This document shows positions 20,409-32,200 of a stretch of 64,000 nt of DNA, piece after piece. The notes beneath the pieces are model-generated. The model made no database searches, was not told the origin of the DNA, and saw only the letters and a list, made by a program, of their open reading frames with translations. Within the stretch, counting starts at the first letter, position 1. Each line of letters begins with the position of its first letter. The position numbers were made by a program, and so were the translations under genes. Source of the stretch: Pyricularia pennisetigena (lineage: Eukaryota > Ascomycota > Sordariomycetes > Magnaporthales > Pyriculariaceae); NCBI RefSeq assembly GCF_004337985.1, contig NC_043742.1:3272176-3336175 (forward strand). The letters are read 5' to 3'.

Positions 20409-21341
20409 TGTTAATTGTATGCGTTACTTAGCATGTAGTGGGTCCACTTTTATTTGTATATAAGCCACAATAGATAGTGCCGAAATGGGGCTATTATGGC
20501 TGTGGGATTTTCTATTATATTTTGTGTGTTGCAGGAGTTGCGATTCAAAATCTGTGAACATGGCTAGCGCAGGGCTAACTATACTAGGTACCCGGCACTA
20601 TCTTATAACGGCTAGCACGGGCTAAATTTATTAGTCACCCTGCACCGAATAAATAAATAAATAACAAATAAAACGTATACGAGTTCATACACACAAACCT
20701 TTATATATCACGTCTTTGTTCATAGTTTCAACAATAAAACAAATACGTCATATATAATCTAGCTTATTGGTATAATGCACGTACCATAATCTATATCATA
20801 TATACGCTGTTAAAGTGCGTGGGTTCGAATCACGTTGTGGTCGCAAATTTTCTGTGCATGCATAAGCACAATAGGCCGTTAGGCTTAATGGGCCGTTAGC
20901 CTCAATAGGTCGGCAGGTTAGTCACATGAATAAGGCCAAATCATGTGACGTGACCCCGCATTCCGGACATCGGGATCGAAGATCTGCACCTACGGATTCG
21001 AACACGTAATTCACAACTTGGCCTTAGACTCATTACCTTCATAACCTTCATCGATTCAACGATTCAACAAATCGAATGTGCAACAACAATATATCATCTC
21101 TATTACCCGCCAGCAGACGGTTATCTGCCATTTCAACGTTCCATTAGCCTTGAACGTGATCCACTTTTCCCCGCGTTCAAGATTAAACTTATTCTATTTC
21201 GTAACCTCTTCACAAAATCAGCGAGTGGGGTTTCACCATGTACCGGGTTTAACACCCACCCTGCATTTACGAATTAGCTATCCTATACCGGGTTAAAATT
21301 TTCACCAAATTAGCAAATCAATGCGAACCCAGAAATGGTTT
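20409..21341 (+). mobile_element. Copia LTR (plus), truncated and interrupted
   Basis: Starts TGTTAATTGTATGCG and follows the copia LTR consensus to ...GAACCCAGAAATGGTTT, where Copia-A begins; it is interrupted at 20553 by a solo LTR of another family. The remaining 3' third of this LTR is missing. It is inserted into Copia-M after AATAC (20404-20408). Confidence 0.7.
20553..21214 (-). mobile_element. Solo LTR of a second retrotransposon family, copy 1
   Basis: 662 bp, bounded by TGTGAA...TTCACA, with target duplication AAATC on both sides (20548-20552 and 21215-21219). It is the reverse complement of the 662-bp copy at 26822-27483; strand here is relative to that copy. No internal coding region is attached, so it is a solo LTR left by LTR-LTR recombination. 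It is much less RIP-worn and more GC-rich than its copia host. It contains GTCACATGA/TCATGTGAC arms (about 20922-20949) and two tRNA-like B-box sequences. Confidence 0.88.
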
Positions 21342-21898
21342 TGTTAATTATATGCGTTATTTAGCAAGTAATGGGTCCACCTTTATTTGTATATAAGCCA
21401 CAATAAATAGTGCCGAAATGGGCTGTTGGGGCTGTCGGATTTTCTGTTATATTTTGTGTGTGTGGTGCAGGAGTTGCGATTCAAAGTTAGCGAGTGGGGT
21501 TTTACCCTGTACCGGGTTTTATACCCACCCTGCATTTACTAATCAGCTACCCTGTATTTGGTTGAAATTTTCATTAAATTAGCAAATTAATGCGAACCCA
21601 AAGATAGTTTGTATGGAAATGAAGGTGTTTTTTCAATAACGCATACAAAACAATTTTTCGGAAAATCGTGTGCGGCACCGGAACGCTTTTTGGCGTGCGG
21701 ACCCCCATTTCGATGTCGCAAAGTATGTAAGGGAGACAAAGCAAAATTTCCCCCACCAATGAATTAAATCTATTAATCCCAAAATTAGTGAATTCAATGC
21801 ATATAAACCCTATAATTACAGGTTTTCACAACGCAATTAACACCACGCCGCATTTAGGTTAATGTTTAACCCCTTGTTAACAACCCATAAAATTAACA
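21342..21898 (+). repeat. Copia-A 5' LTR
   Basis: Begins TGTTAATTATATGCG and ends ATTAACA. A TATA element (TGTATATAAG, about 21389-21398) lies some 50 bp from the start. The LTR is homologous to those at 18619, 20409, 29159, 56194 and 62647. Short ORFs shared by all LTR copies (for example 21574-21759 minus) are LTR-derived and not genes. Confidence 0.85.
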
Positions 21899-21912
21899 GG
21901 TTATGAGCCCGG
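21899..21912 (+). promoter_or_regulatory. Primer-binding site: half initiator-tRNA type
   Basis: GGTTATGAGCCCGG follows the LTR directly. Its complement CCGGGCTCATAACC matches the anticodon stem-loop of initiator tRNA-Met (CAT anticodon) rather than the tRNA 3' end, as for copia-type elements primed by an internally cleaved initiator-Met half-tRNA. The same site, with one C-to-T change on the sense-complement strand, is at 62633-62646 in Copia-B. Confidence 0.7.
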
Positions 21913-22724
21913 AAAGGTTTTAGTTTGTGCATTGAAGTGCATTTTGCATCGCTGGAAAGTTTGAAGTTTAAGCTTTATTTTAATTATTATCGCATTTTTA
22001 CAGCACGTATATTGACGAAGATATGGCTGTTTTTGTGCGAAATTCTTGGTTTTAGGCGCTAATTCAGCACCTAACCCCCTATATTTACAGTGGGGATCGC
22101 CAAAAATTAGCGTTCGATTTAGGCCCTTTTAGGTATTGCAGCGATCGCTTGCATTGCAAATCCAAAAAAATTTTTGGTGTGGTTTTTGTGGATCGTGCAC
22201 GCCATAGTAACTGGCTCAAATTTTTAGTAGGGTTCACGCTAGCGAGTCAGGGCCAAAGACCCCTGTATGCGTTATCCAATAACCCACTAAATCCTAGTGC
22301 GTTTAATAGGGTTTACAATAACCCATAAACCCATTAGCGTAATTACGTTAGTGGTTAGTTTACCCTGCACGATAGCCTGCGGTTTACCCTGCACGATACC
22401 CTGCAGTTTACCCTGTACGGTACCCTGCAGTTTACGCTGCACCCATTTAACGAATTGAATTCGTTACGTGTACCTGGATTGGTACAAATACCAGGGCACT
22501 CATTAATTGGGGATTTTAGGGGTTCCAACCCTGTATTTTAATGGATTTTAACCATTGAAAATAGCAATTAACCCTGTAATTGGCAATTACAGGCCTATAC
22601 CCGTTAAAAAACAAACGGTATAGCAAATCCTAAATTAAAATAGGGTATTTACCCTTCGGCAATCAGGTTAGTTACTTATAGTTATAAATTAGCGAATTGC
22701 AATTATAATTTAAATTACCCTATA
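21913..22724. other. Copia-A leader (5' untranslated region)
   Basis: Non-coding leader between the primer site and gag. It holds a short tandem repeat with TTTACCCTGCACGATACCCTGCAG-like units at about 22368-22445. The homologous leader in Copia-B (61811-62632) has an expanded T-rich tract with an assembly gap. No gene seen. Confidence 0.55.
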
Positions 22725-23790
22725 ATGGAAAATAGCCCTATATCGGGCCTTCCAGGCCCAATTCCGACAAATAGGGGGTTTAACCCCAGCCCAAACGAAG
22801 TTTTAACCGTTAAACTACAGGCCTAAAACCTGCAATTAAAAGCGTTAACTACGCAAATGGATCAATTTTAAAAAACAATTTAACAGTTAACTGCCCTATT
22901 AACCCTGAAAAGCGGTAATTCCATTAATTTTAATGGTATTTCGGAAAGCAAACCCGTTACCGCACCCCCTAATCCACCTGGTAACCTAATTTTACATGAC
23001 GGAATAGGTAAAAAATCATCGAAACGGGTATTTTCCTTCCCCGAAAATTGTAAATTAATAAGGGTTAATAACTACGATTTGTGGAAATAGGCGTTAATAG
23101 TATAATTCAGGGTCATAAAAGCAGCGGAATTTATTTCCAACCCTGAAATTGGTTATACCCTACCGAAATACGAGCAATTAATCCTATTATTATTTATAAA
23201 ATAACAGTTTAACTAAGGAATTTCTAAAATTTATTGTATGGCATTGCAACCCCGTAGCGGTTTATAAAACCCTGGAAAATAGCTACTCCGTTACACCCTA
23301 AATTAATCGAAATTCACTATATCGGAAATTCCACGCCTTAAATTTTTCCAAATTTAAAGGAATAATACCTTGGCTTAACAACCGTTTTAATTTACTGGTA
23401 GCTAAATTAACGAATACCAACGTCCAAATTAACCCCGTAAACGTACAAAATTAGTGCCTACGGGCCCTGGAAGGGATATTCCCTGTTTGGACCGAACGCC
23501 AACGCAATACCTAACGGGCCCTGCAGGTAATAGGCCAAAACTCGGAAAAATTAAGTTTGCAAAACCTTATGGCGGACCTTATATCCGAAAATTCGATTTT
23601 AGGCTTTACAACGGCTAAGGCCGCTGATTATAGGTTTAAAAGCAGAAAAACGGGTAACAAAACGTTAAAAAAGACGTTAAAAAGGAAAATAATGGGTAGG
23701 AAAACATTTTTAAATTACGAAAAAAGAGTAAAAACTCTAATTCGGATTCTGTTTTTGCAAAAAATACTAAATCCTCCTCCAACGAATTAA
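22725..23790 (+). pseudogene. Copia gag
   Basis: ATG at 22725 opens MENSPISGLPGPIPTNRGF. Further blocks are NLILHDGIGKKSSKRVFSF near 22985-23040, VNNYDLWK near 23065, and EIGYTLPKYEQLILLLF near 23145-23200 (a typical copia gag UBN2-like helical region). The tail near 23557-23790 is very basic and reads open for 77 codons. I see no CCHC zinc knuckle; the basic tail may replace it. The Copia-B counterpart starts at 61810 on the minus strand. Several RIP stops. Confidence 0.7.
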
Positions 23791-26700
23791 CCGCTGGAAC
23801 GTTTATAATTTCTATAAATTTTGACTTATTTACGGGTTCGATTCCAGGTGACGTTAACGAAAGCGCAGCGTATAACGCCCTGGAATCGGAGGTTAATTCC
23901 GCTATTAGCGGAATTATAGAATTACGTTCGGATTCAGATTCGGAAACCGATACCGGTAAAATGTTAAAACCACAGGTTTTAACAGCTAATTTTAGGGTTA
24001 AAACGAGACCTGGACGCGGCGTAAAAGGGACCCCTAAATTATGGAGGCTAGGTTACCTTGTCCTGTACGATATAGGTAGTACGCACTATATCTTTGCAAA
24101 TAAGCAATTTTTTACCGATTATACCCCCGGCTTTACAGCCAAAATCTGTACAGAAAGTGGCCCTGTTAAGCCTGTAGGTACCGGAATTGTAAAAATACAG
24201 GTCCGTTACGGCCAAAAAACTGACGAATTTAAAAAGGTTACGTTAAATAACATTTTTTATATCCCCTCGTTTGGAATAAATATCGTTAATGGTTTTATAC
24301 ACTATATTACAGGGGGCGTATTATTAAAAAATACCCTGTACGATAAAAATTGGAAATCGTGGGGACGTTTAAATACCGTTAAACATTCGTTTTGTTTAAA
24401 GGTTAAAAGGTGCGATATCCTTATTCGAAATAACGTTATTTCGAATTACGCCTGTATAATAGGTAAATATAGTACCGCTTTTAGCATGGTTTTACAGGGG
24501 GTTATAAAAGGCTACGCAACCCCGTTGGGAATAAAATTAAATAATATAAACCCCGAAAATTACGAAAATTATAGAATTTACACCGATTCGGAACTGGAAA
24601 AAAATACGGTAACGGAAAAGCTAAATCCCGAAATAAATACGGAAATTACCGTAAATTTACCTGTAACGCAGAAATTTAGCGGTAAAAACCCTAAAAATCC
24701 GCGTAAAACTGGGCCCCGTAGGCCCGGCACACCGTTAGGTAACCCTTTTATATAACCTAATATAAAAGGGATTATTTCCGAAAAAAGGGGGTTTCCCACA
24801 CAAAAAATCCGTTTTAAAAACCTTTTTTATTATCGGATTTAAAGCAGGCCTTTGTAAATTACCTTTTTTCAAACCTAAAACGGATTACGGACGGTTGGTT
24901 AACCTTTAAAGGAAACGGAATTACAGGTAATTATAACGAAATCCACGCCCAAAAAACCCTGTTATAACACAGGCGTTTGGGGCATATAAGGTTATTATTA
25001 CTAAAAAAACCGCTAAAATTACAAAAGGTTTACCTAATTTCGACAAAATTAGGGCAATTACCTATATTGCGTGTATTAAAACCATTTTTGTTAGGCGTAT
25101 AAATAAGGTCGTCCTCCTTACACCACCTAATATTTTCGATTTTATAAAGGGTGATACGGTGATTTTTAAACCTAGTCCTTACAATAAAAAACCCGTATTT
25201 TTGTTATTAGTGGACCGAAAATCACGTTTTCGGTAGTTTATCCTATTAAAAAATAAAGCCGGATTTACGCTTTTAATGGCTATTAAAAGTTTTTTTAGGG
25301 TTCTATAGGCTACGTACGGGCGTTACCCTTTAAATTGTCATTTCGATGGGGGGTACGAAATTAATGCAAACTTTTAAAACTGGTTTACTAATAAAAATGT
25401 TAATTTTAGCGTTTCGAATCCTTTTAACCACGGCCAAAACGGATTAAAGGAACGGTCCGTTAAAGTTATTGTGGATAAATTTCGGTTTACTATTATAACG
25501 GCGGGTTCACCATTACATTTATAATATTATTTACTATTTACTATGGTTAATTTAGTTAACCGTACAGCCGTAATTAATAGGGATTTAACACTTTTAAGAG
25601 GAATTTTATTCCGCATTTTAACCTGTATTTCCGCAAAAAACCCAATTTAGGGGATTTTCGGATTATTGGTACTATATACCAGGTTATTATACCGCTGGAA
25701 AAACGCCAAAAATTTAATAAATTGGTTCCCCGCACCGGAACGGTAAAACTTTTAACCTATTTATCAAATTTTACAGCGTTGGTTTACGCACCGGTTAAAC
25801 GGGCCGTATATAAAGCCTTTACCGAAAAAAGTATAAAGGGTATAACCGCTGAAAATTTAATTATTCCAGGGGAAACGTTACAGATTTTAAAAGGGGGAAA
25901 TACAAATTTAAAAGGGGATTTTAATTTTGAACTTCAAAACGAAATTGACAGCGTTCCAACGGATAATCATCCCCTAAAAAACACAGAAAATATAGGGTAT
26001 TTACCACCGGTTACAGGGTAATTACCACCCGTTACATGAGTTCAAACCCTGAAAATACAGCGCCCGCCAGGCCTGTATAACCTACCGTTCGCCCTTTAAA
26101 GCTTAGAACGGTAGCGGTACCTAATCCAATACCTAAAACAACAGAAGTTCCGGTGTTTTCAGCAATTTAAATATAGAATATGGAGTTGAATTCGCAGTTC
26201 GAAAACCCAAATTCAATAAATATAAATTACGTGCATTATTTCTATTTTCAAGCCAGAAAGAAAATAAAGCAAAAGCCTATTAAAGATGGTGAGCCAAATA
26301 ATTACTAACAGGCCTTAAATAGCTTTGAAAATGCTAAATAATTAGCTGTTTAAGCGTTTGAATTCGATTAAATCGTTACTGCAAAAACCTTCCGTTTTAT
26401 CCCAAAAATTAAAATACCTATAGGCCGTAAACTCGTTTTTACCCGGCCGGTATTTAAATTAAAAAGGATGAAAATATTAAACCTATAAAATACAAAGCTA
26501 GGTTTATTATTAGGGGTTTTTTACAGTTCGAAGGCCTAGATTATATCGATATTTTTGCTAGCATTAATATAACATTTACCTGGCGTATACTATTTGTTAT
26601 AGCTAATATATACAATTGGGAAATAGAATAAATTGCTTTTATCGGTGCGTTTTTAAATAGTGATTTTACCGACGTGGATATATATTTGCAAATTCCAAAC

Positions 26701-28600
26701 GGTTTTACCGAAAGGGTAAAAAGTTGTAATCCTACCACCGCTAACATTTTAGTGGAAATGGGTTATAACCCGAAAAATTTGCAGGTTATACAGTTGGAAC
26801 AAGCGTTATATGGTTTGAAACTGTGAGGAGGTTACGAGATAGAATAAGCTTAATCTTGAACGCGGGGAAAAGTGGATCACGTATAAGGCTGATGGAACGT
26901 TGAAATGGCAGATAACCGTCTGCTAAAGGGTAATAGACATGATATATTGTTATTGCACAATTGATTCGTTGAATCGTTGAATCGATGAAAGTTATGAAGG
27001 TGATGAATCTAAGGTTAAGTTGTGAATTACGTGTTCGAATCCGTAGGTGCAGATCTTCGATCCGGATGTCCGGAATGCGGGGTTACGTCACATGATTTGA
27101 CCCTATTCATGTGACTGACCTGCCGACCTATAGAGCCTAACGGCCCATTGAGCCTAACGGCCTATTGTGCTTATGTATGCACAGAAAATCTGCGGCCACA
27201 ACGGAATTCGAACCCACGCACTTTAACAACGTACATGCAATATAGATTATAGTACGTGCATTATACCATTAAGCTAGATTAAATATGACCTCTTCGTTTT
27301 GTGGTTGAAACTATGAAGAAAGACGTAATATATAAAGCTTTGTGTGTATAAACGCGTATACGTTTTATTTGTTATTTATTTATTTATTCCATGCAGGGTG
27401 ACTAATAAAATTAGCCCGTGCTAGCCGTTATGAAATAATGCAGGGTAGCTACTATAATTAGCCCTGCGCTAGCCATGTTCACAGAAACAGGGTCCAAAAA
27501 AATAGCAAAACAAATTTAAGACCCTATTTTTAAAAAAGGGTTTAAACCATTAATCTATAATCCCGCTGTTTTTTATAACGTCAAATCCACATATTTTATC
27601 GTTACATTCGTAAACGATTGCCTGCTAATAGGTATTAAATTGCAATATATTCCGGATTTCAAAGCCCGTTTTAATAAGGTATACGCGTTGGGAGACAGGG
27701 GCCCTGCAACCTATTTTTTAGGCGTTTGAAATATAAAAAATAGGCCTAAAGGCCTATTTTAGCTCCATTAAAGTCAATATATTGAGGAAGTATTAGCAAC
27801 GTTCGGATTAATTAATTGCAAACCTATATTTATTCCCTTTTAACCGGGTGTGCTAAAATACAGCGGGGGTAAGCCCGTAAATACGCTGGAAATTAAATTA
27901 TTAGAGCGTATCATCGGCACCCTTATGTATTTAATGCTATTAACGGGCCCGGATATCGGTTTTACGGTTTAATGGTTTTCACGTTTTTTAATAAAAACCA
28001 CTATGATCCACTTAACGGCAGTTAAAACCTATTACGTTATTTAACGGGTATTAAATCCTTATTTATTTGTTATGGAAATAGAATATTTAAAGCCGAATTA
28101 CCACCTAATTTATTGATAGGGGGTTTTAAAGGTTTAAAATTACTGGGTTTTAATAATAACGATTTTGCCGGGGCTAGGGAAGATTTAAAATCCATTTACG
28201 GTTATTTGTATACTTTATTTGGGGGCCCTATAACGTGGATATGCAAAAAGGTCAATATTATAGTTTTAAGCATTCCAAAAGCCGAGACCGATGCCTTAAC
28301 GGAAACCTTGCGTGAAGCACAGTGGTTTAAAAGCTTATTTATAAAGATTGGGCTACCTATAAAAGGCCTTATTGCAATATTTGGAAATAATACAGGTTTT
28401 ATAATTAACGAACATAACCCTACGCACTATTAACATATTAAATATACGTTATTAAAGTCTTATTACGTACGGGAATTAATTACCAAGGGATTAGTGACTT
28501 TAAAATACCTGGAATCCAAACAAATACCCGCTAATAACCTAATAAAACCCCTAACGTTTCCAATTTATAAAGTTTTTTTCAAAATTTATAAGGTTTAAAC
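23791..28600 (+). pseudogene. Copia pol (protease, integrase, RT, RNase H)
   Basis: In order: protease-like LYDIGSTHYIFANKQFF near 24067-24115 inside a 264-codon open stretch (23961-24755); integrase core KPVFLLLVDRKSRF near 25190-25230, NCHFDGGYEVNANF-like near 25335-25375, and HGQNGLKERSVKVIVDKF near 25430-25485; RT with KYKARFIIRGFLQFEGLDY near 26490-26550, DIYLQIPNGF near 26675-26705, and LEQALYGLK ending at 26819; then the solo LTR; then GPKK*QNKFKTLF from 27489; and RNase H with LGFNNNDFAGAREDLKS near 28145-28190. Integrase precedes RT, which defines Ty1/copia. Inactivated by stops and by the insertion. Confidence 0.85.
26822..27483 (+). mobile_element. Solo LTR of the second family, copy 2, inside Copia-A RT
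   Basis: TGTGAGGAGG...TTCACA, 662 bp, exactly flanked by GAAAC (26817-26821 and 27484-27488). It splits the RT motif YGLK/Q-x-P-x-K-W. Same length as and reverse complement of the copy at 20553-21214. No stops-by-RIP comparison is possible (non-coding), but composition is milder than the host element. Confidence 0.92.
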
Positions 28601-29158
28601 CCCTAAAAATTTAGCTTTGACTTACTAAATTTAGGGTATTTAATAAATTCGTTAACTAATTGCCCATTACATTTCCTTTATTTGCAAATATTGGATTTTT
28701 GTTAACCCAATACCGGCCATATTACCCGAATTTACCCTGCACAGGTTAATTAATAAGCAATTTATACCGACCTTATACCAAAAGTTAAATCAAAATTGAA
28801 AAAACTCGTATTTTGGGCGATTTACGCATTCGAAATACTCTATATAATATACCTAATTTGGATAATTACCCACGAACAGCTAAATCAGCTACCTGGTTTG
28901 ATAGTTAATTCCGTGGGTTAATATTATGCAAGTCGGGGGTTTAAATCCGGGGGTTATTACAATTTTGGGAGTTTTTTCCAATTCGGGGGTTCGTTTATTT
29001 CGGAGGTTACAGGTCGGTACAGAGGGTTTAATTATCCAAGGGGTTCGTATCGGGAATTCGAGTCGGGTTAGGACATAAAGGGGATCTTTTTTTTTAAGGT
29101 TTTATTTTTATATACTTTTTTTTCCGACTTTATGTGAATAGTACCGAAAGAGAGGGGG
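28601..29158 (+). other. Copia-A 3' interior and polypurine tract
   Basis: Non-coding, homologous to 19188-19736 of Copia-M. Around 28885-28955 it carries a tRNA-like arrangement: AGCTACCTGGTTTGATAG (A-box-like) and GGGGGTTTAAATCC (B-box-like; the Copia-M copy has GGGTTCGAATCC). It ends with the polypurine tract AAAGAGAGGGGG immediately before the 3' LTR. Confidence 0.6.
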
Positions 29159-29719
29159 TGTTTATTATGTGCGTAATTTAGCATATAATGGGTCCACTTT
29201 TATTTGTATATAAACTATAATAAATAGTGCCGAAATAGGGTTATTGGGGCTGTCGGATTTTCTGTTATATTTTGTGTGTATGGTGCAGGAGTTGCGATTT
29301 GAAGTCAGGGAATGGGGTTTTACCCTGTACGGGGTTTTATACCCGGCCTGCATTTACGAATTAACTACCCTATATTTAGTTGAAATTTTCACCAAATCAG
29401 CAAATCAGTGCGAACCTAAAAATGGTATGTATGGAAATAAGGGTGTTTTTTCAACAACGTATACAAAATAATTTTTCGGAAAATCGTGTGCGGCACCGGA
29501 ACGTTTTTTGGCGTGCGGACCCCCACTTCGATGTCGGAAAGTATGTAAGGGACACAAAGCAAAGTCTCCCCCACCAATAAATCAAATCTATTGATCCAAA
29601 AATTAGTGAATAATATAGTGCATTTGAACCCTGTAATTACAGGCTTTTACAACGCAACTAGCACCACGCCGCACTTAGGCTAATGCCTAACCCCCTGTTA
29701 GCAACCCATACTGTTAACA
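29159..29719 (+). repeat. Copia-A 3' LTR
   Basis: 561 bp, TGTTTATTATGTGCG...CTGTTAACA, closely similar to the 5' LTR with mostly transition differences. The LTR is followed by GGGTTAAATAC and then the resumed DUF6589-like frame. Confidence 0.82.
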
Positions 29720-29724
29720 GGGTT

Positions 29725-32200
29725 AAATACCGTCTTAATAATAAATTTCCTTCGTCCATCGAACCCGATTTTTTGCGCAGGGAATCGCAACAATTAATAT
29801 TATATTTACGTTTTTTTTACCGGTTTAAATTTACAAATTTTTAATTTTCGGGATTAAAAAATTATTCCGCCAAAAACGTGGGCGATATGGATTGGTTTAA
29901 ACAAATATTCGATGCGTCCACCTAGGAAATCCCGTCCAAAACGCCAATATTATACAAATTTATATTTTTATTATTATTGCATTCCCGGGGCTACCGCGCG
30001 TTTTATCCATCGTTACAAATCTCGAACGTGGTATATTTAAAACTAAATACCATTTTAAAAACCATAAACCCCCCATCGTTAAAAGATTAACGCGTTATAT
30101 TAATATTGGCGATTTTAACCCACGGATGTTCCCCCCAAAAAAGCAATTATTTGCTACGCGCATTCGCATTATACTTTATAAATTATGGAGTTTTACGACG
30201 TATTGTAAATACGTTATCAGGGTTTAAAATATGTTTATTTTATAAAATTATCAAATGGTAAATTTAACAATTTGTCGCCGTTACCCGAATACGTTATTAA
30301 TAATATTTAAATTTATTTTTAAGTTTTACCGCGAATAAGGATAATAATTTTTTACACTTATATATATATATATATATATGTATATATAAATATATATATT
30401 AATATATAAATAAATTTATAAAGGATCGTTCGTAACCCAATATTATTTTTCGTCTATAATAATTTCAATTTTCTGGACAAAGTACAGGATTTTGAATATG
30501 GAAAACGTAATCAAATGCAAAATTTGACATCTTATTTCCTTATATTAATGCCAGGATTTAAACGATACACGTAATCCCAATAGCACGCCACCGTACTTTT
30601 CCGTTAAAAATGGTTGCAAACGCCCGCCTTTTTACAATATCTGGACACTTATTACGAAAGCGCCAACTATTATATAATGCACCAAATATGTGGTTTTTTA
30701 TTCCCTAACCGCCTAAATGCGCCTCAAATATTCCTATAATACCTTATTTTCGCACGAATTATATTAACCTCCTATTTTATTTAAGCTCCCGCTATTACCG
30801 AAAACGAAAAGGAATACGCAAAAATTATCCAAATCCACGAAACCTTTTTAAACGTTTTTTAAACCTATTTCCCGATTATTTCGATTAATTTTCCGTCCTG
30901 TCCCTCGTTTATGGGGATTAAAAAACAACGTTATATATCCGTACCATTTAAGGAATTTATACCGAATTACCCCACCTTTTTAACAAAAAATAATGGATAT
31001 TACCCGTACCAGCGTTTTTTATATTAAATTTAGTTTTACTAACCAATTATGGCAACATTACGCCTTTATTATGTTTATAAATATAATAGGGTCAGGAAAA
31101 TACAACCAGTTTTAAAAAATAAAAAAAAGTTTTACCACGTTTTACGGCTTTTATAAAATATATTCCGGTCCCGCATTTTATATATTATAATTGCTGCTTT
31201 AATCCAAAACGGACTATTTAACAGGGATTAAATTGTTAAAAACGCTTTGGAAAAAGCTTTTACCGATATACTATATAATATATATATTTCCGTAGTAAAC
31301 CGTATTTACGATAATATATTCGCTGGTTATATTAACGGTTTAATGGGTATTGGATTACGGGATATAAAACCCAAAATTAATATCGCCTTCCGCACGTAAC
31401 GCCGCTATTTACAAATAGTTAATTTTTTATGAGTAATAATAAACGCGTTCCACTAAAGAAATTACGGCTTATTGGAAACTATGGTACCGCAATTGGTCCT
31501 ATTTTTTTACGGTTGCAAAATAAAAGATTATAACCCTGAAATGCTATATTTAACCTGGTTATTACGATTAAAAGTTACAAATTGACCGCTGCGGACCGGG
31601 ATTTTAAAATCAGCGTTCGTAAAATGTACCACGGCCGGGAATGGATTTAAACCGGAAGACCTAGCAATTAAATGTATTAATAAAAGTTTCGCTATAAATA
31701 TTAAAAATAGCCGCAATTTTACGCACGCTTTGCGAAAAACATTCCTAAATTGTGCAACGATGGGGCTAATCGCAATTACGGTGCGCAAAATATTGGAAAA
31801 CATCGCCCGTATACGCATTAAGAGCAAATACCATATAATATTAACTAATTAAAACATAATCCATTATACGTATTTGTTATTCCAAAATGGTTGGGGAAAC
31901 GAAAAGGCCGAATTATTACCCAATTTCGATTTCGACGGCCCTAATTTATTATACCTGGGTTTGAAAAAGCTGATAGGCGATAAATTGGAGGTATTTAATT
32001 AAAAAATCGTACGTTTTAAAAACGTGCTATTTTAGGCGAATATTAAAAATACAGGGGCAAATCCCAAGGAGGGATATAACCGGATAAACGGTTTAAATAT
32101 TAGTGGTATAATTAATACCGATAAAAATTTGTTGGACGGAATATACGAGAAATCCGACGAAAAAGGCGTAAAAAATTCAAAATAATAAAAAACAAATTAC
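29725..32200 (+). pseudogene. DUF6589-like gene, main part
   Basis: Plus-strand coding resumes with FPSSIEPDFLRRESQQL near 29745-29795. Family-like blocks are MDWFKQIFDAST near 29888; ILAILTHGCSPQKSNYLLRA then LRRIVNTLSGF near 30100-30225 (in the family a helical stretch ending in a LxxLGxS motif); and at 31540-31820 NPEMLYLTWLLRL, LRTGILKSAFVKCTTAGNGF, PEDLAIKCINKSFAINIKN and VRKILENIARIRIKSKYH. The last group matches the DUF6589 C-terminal signature (A-I-L-x-S-x-L-V-N-x-x-G-x-x-x-x-x-x-x-D-L-x-x-E-x-x-N). Function unknown. Stops are of RIP type. The gene tails off into Pro-rich/AT-rich sequence before the gypsy insertion at 32486. Convergent with the SNF2-like gene. Confidence 0.7.

Larger units (their letters stand above)
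21342..29719 (+). mobile_element. Copia-A, full-length Ty1/copia retrotransposon (degraded)
   Basis: 8378 bp, with 5' LTR (21342-21898, 557 bp), primer-binding site, gag, protease-integrase-RT-RNase H in copia order, polypurine tract and 3' LTR (29159-29719, 561 bp). It is nested in the 5' region of another copia LTR. Flanks are GGTTT (21337-21341) and GGGTT (29720-29724), not an exact duplication. This, and the absence of the rest of the host LTR on the right, suggests later LTR-LTR recombination. A 662-bp solo LTR interrupts RT. All frames carry RIP stops. Confidence 0.88.

Noticed and set aside
22360..22450. Short direct repeats resembling a CRISPR-like array
   Set aside because: Units are contiguous degenerate repeats in the copia leader, without unique spacers, and the genome is eukaryotic.
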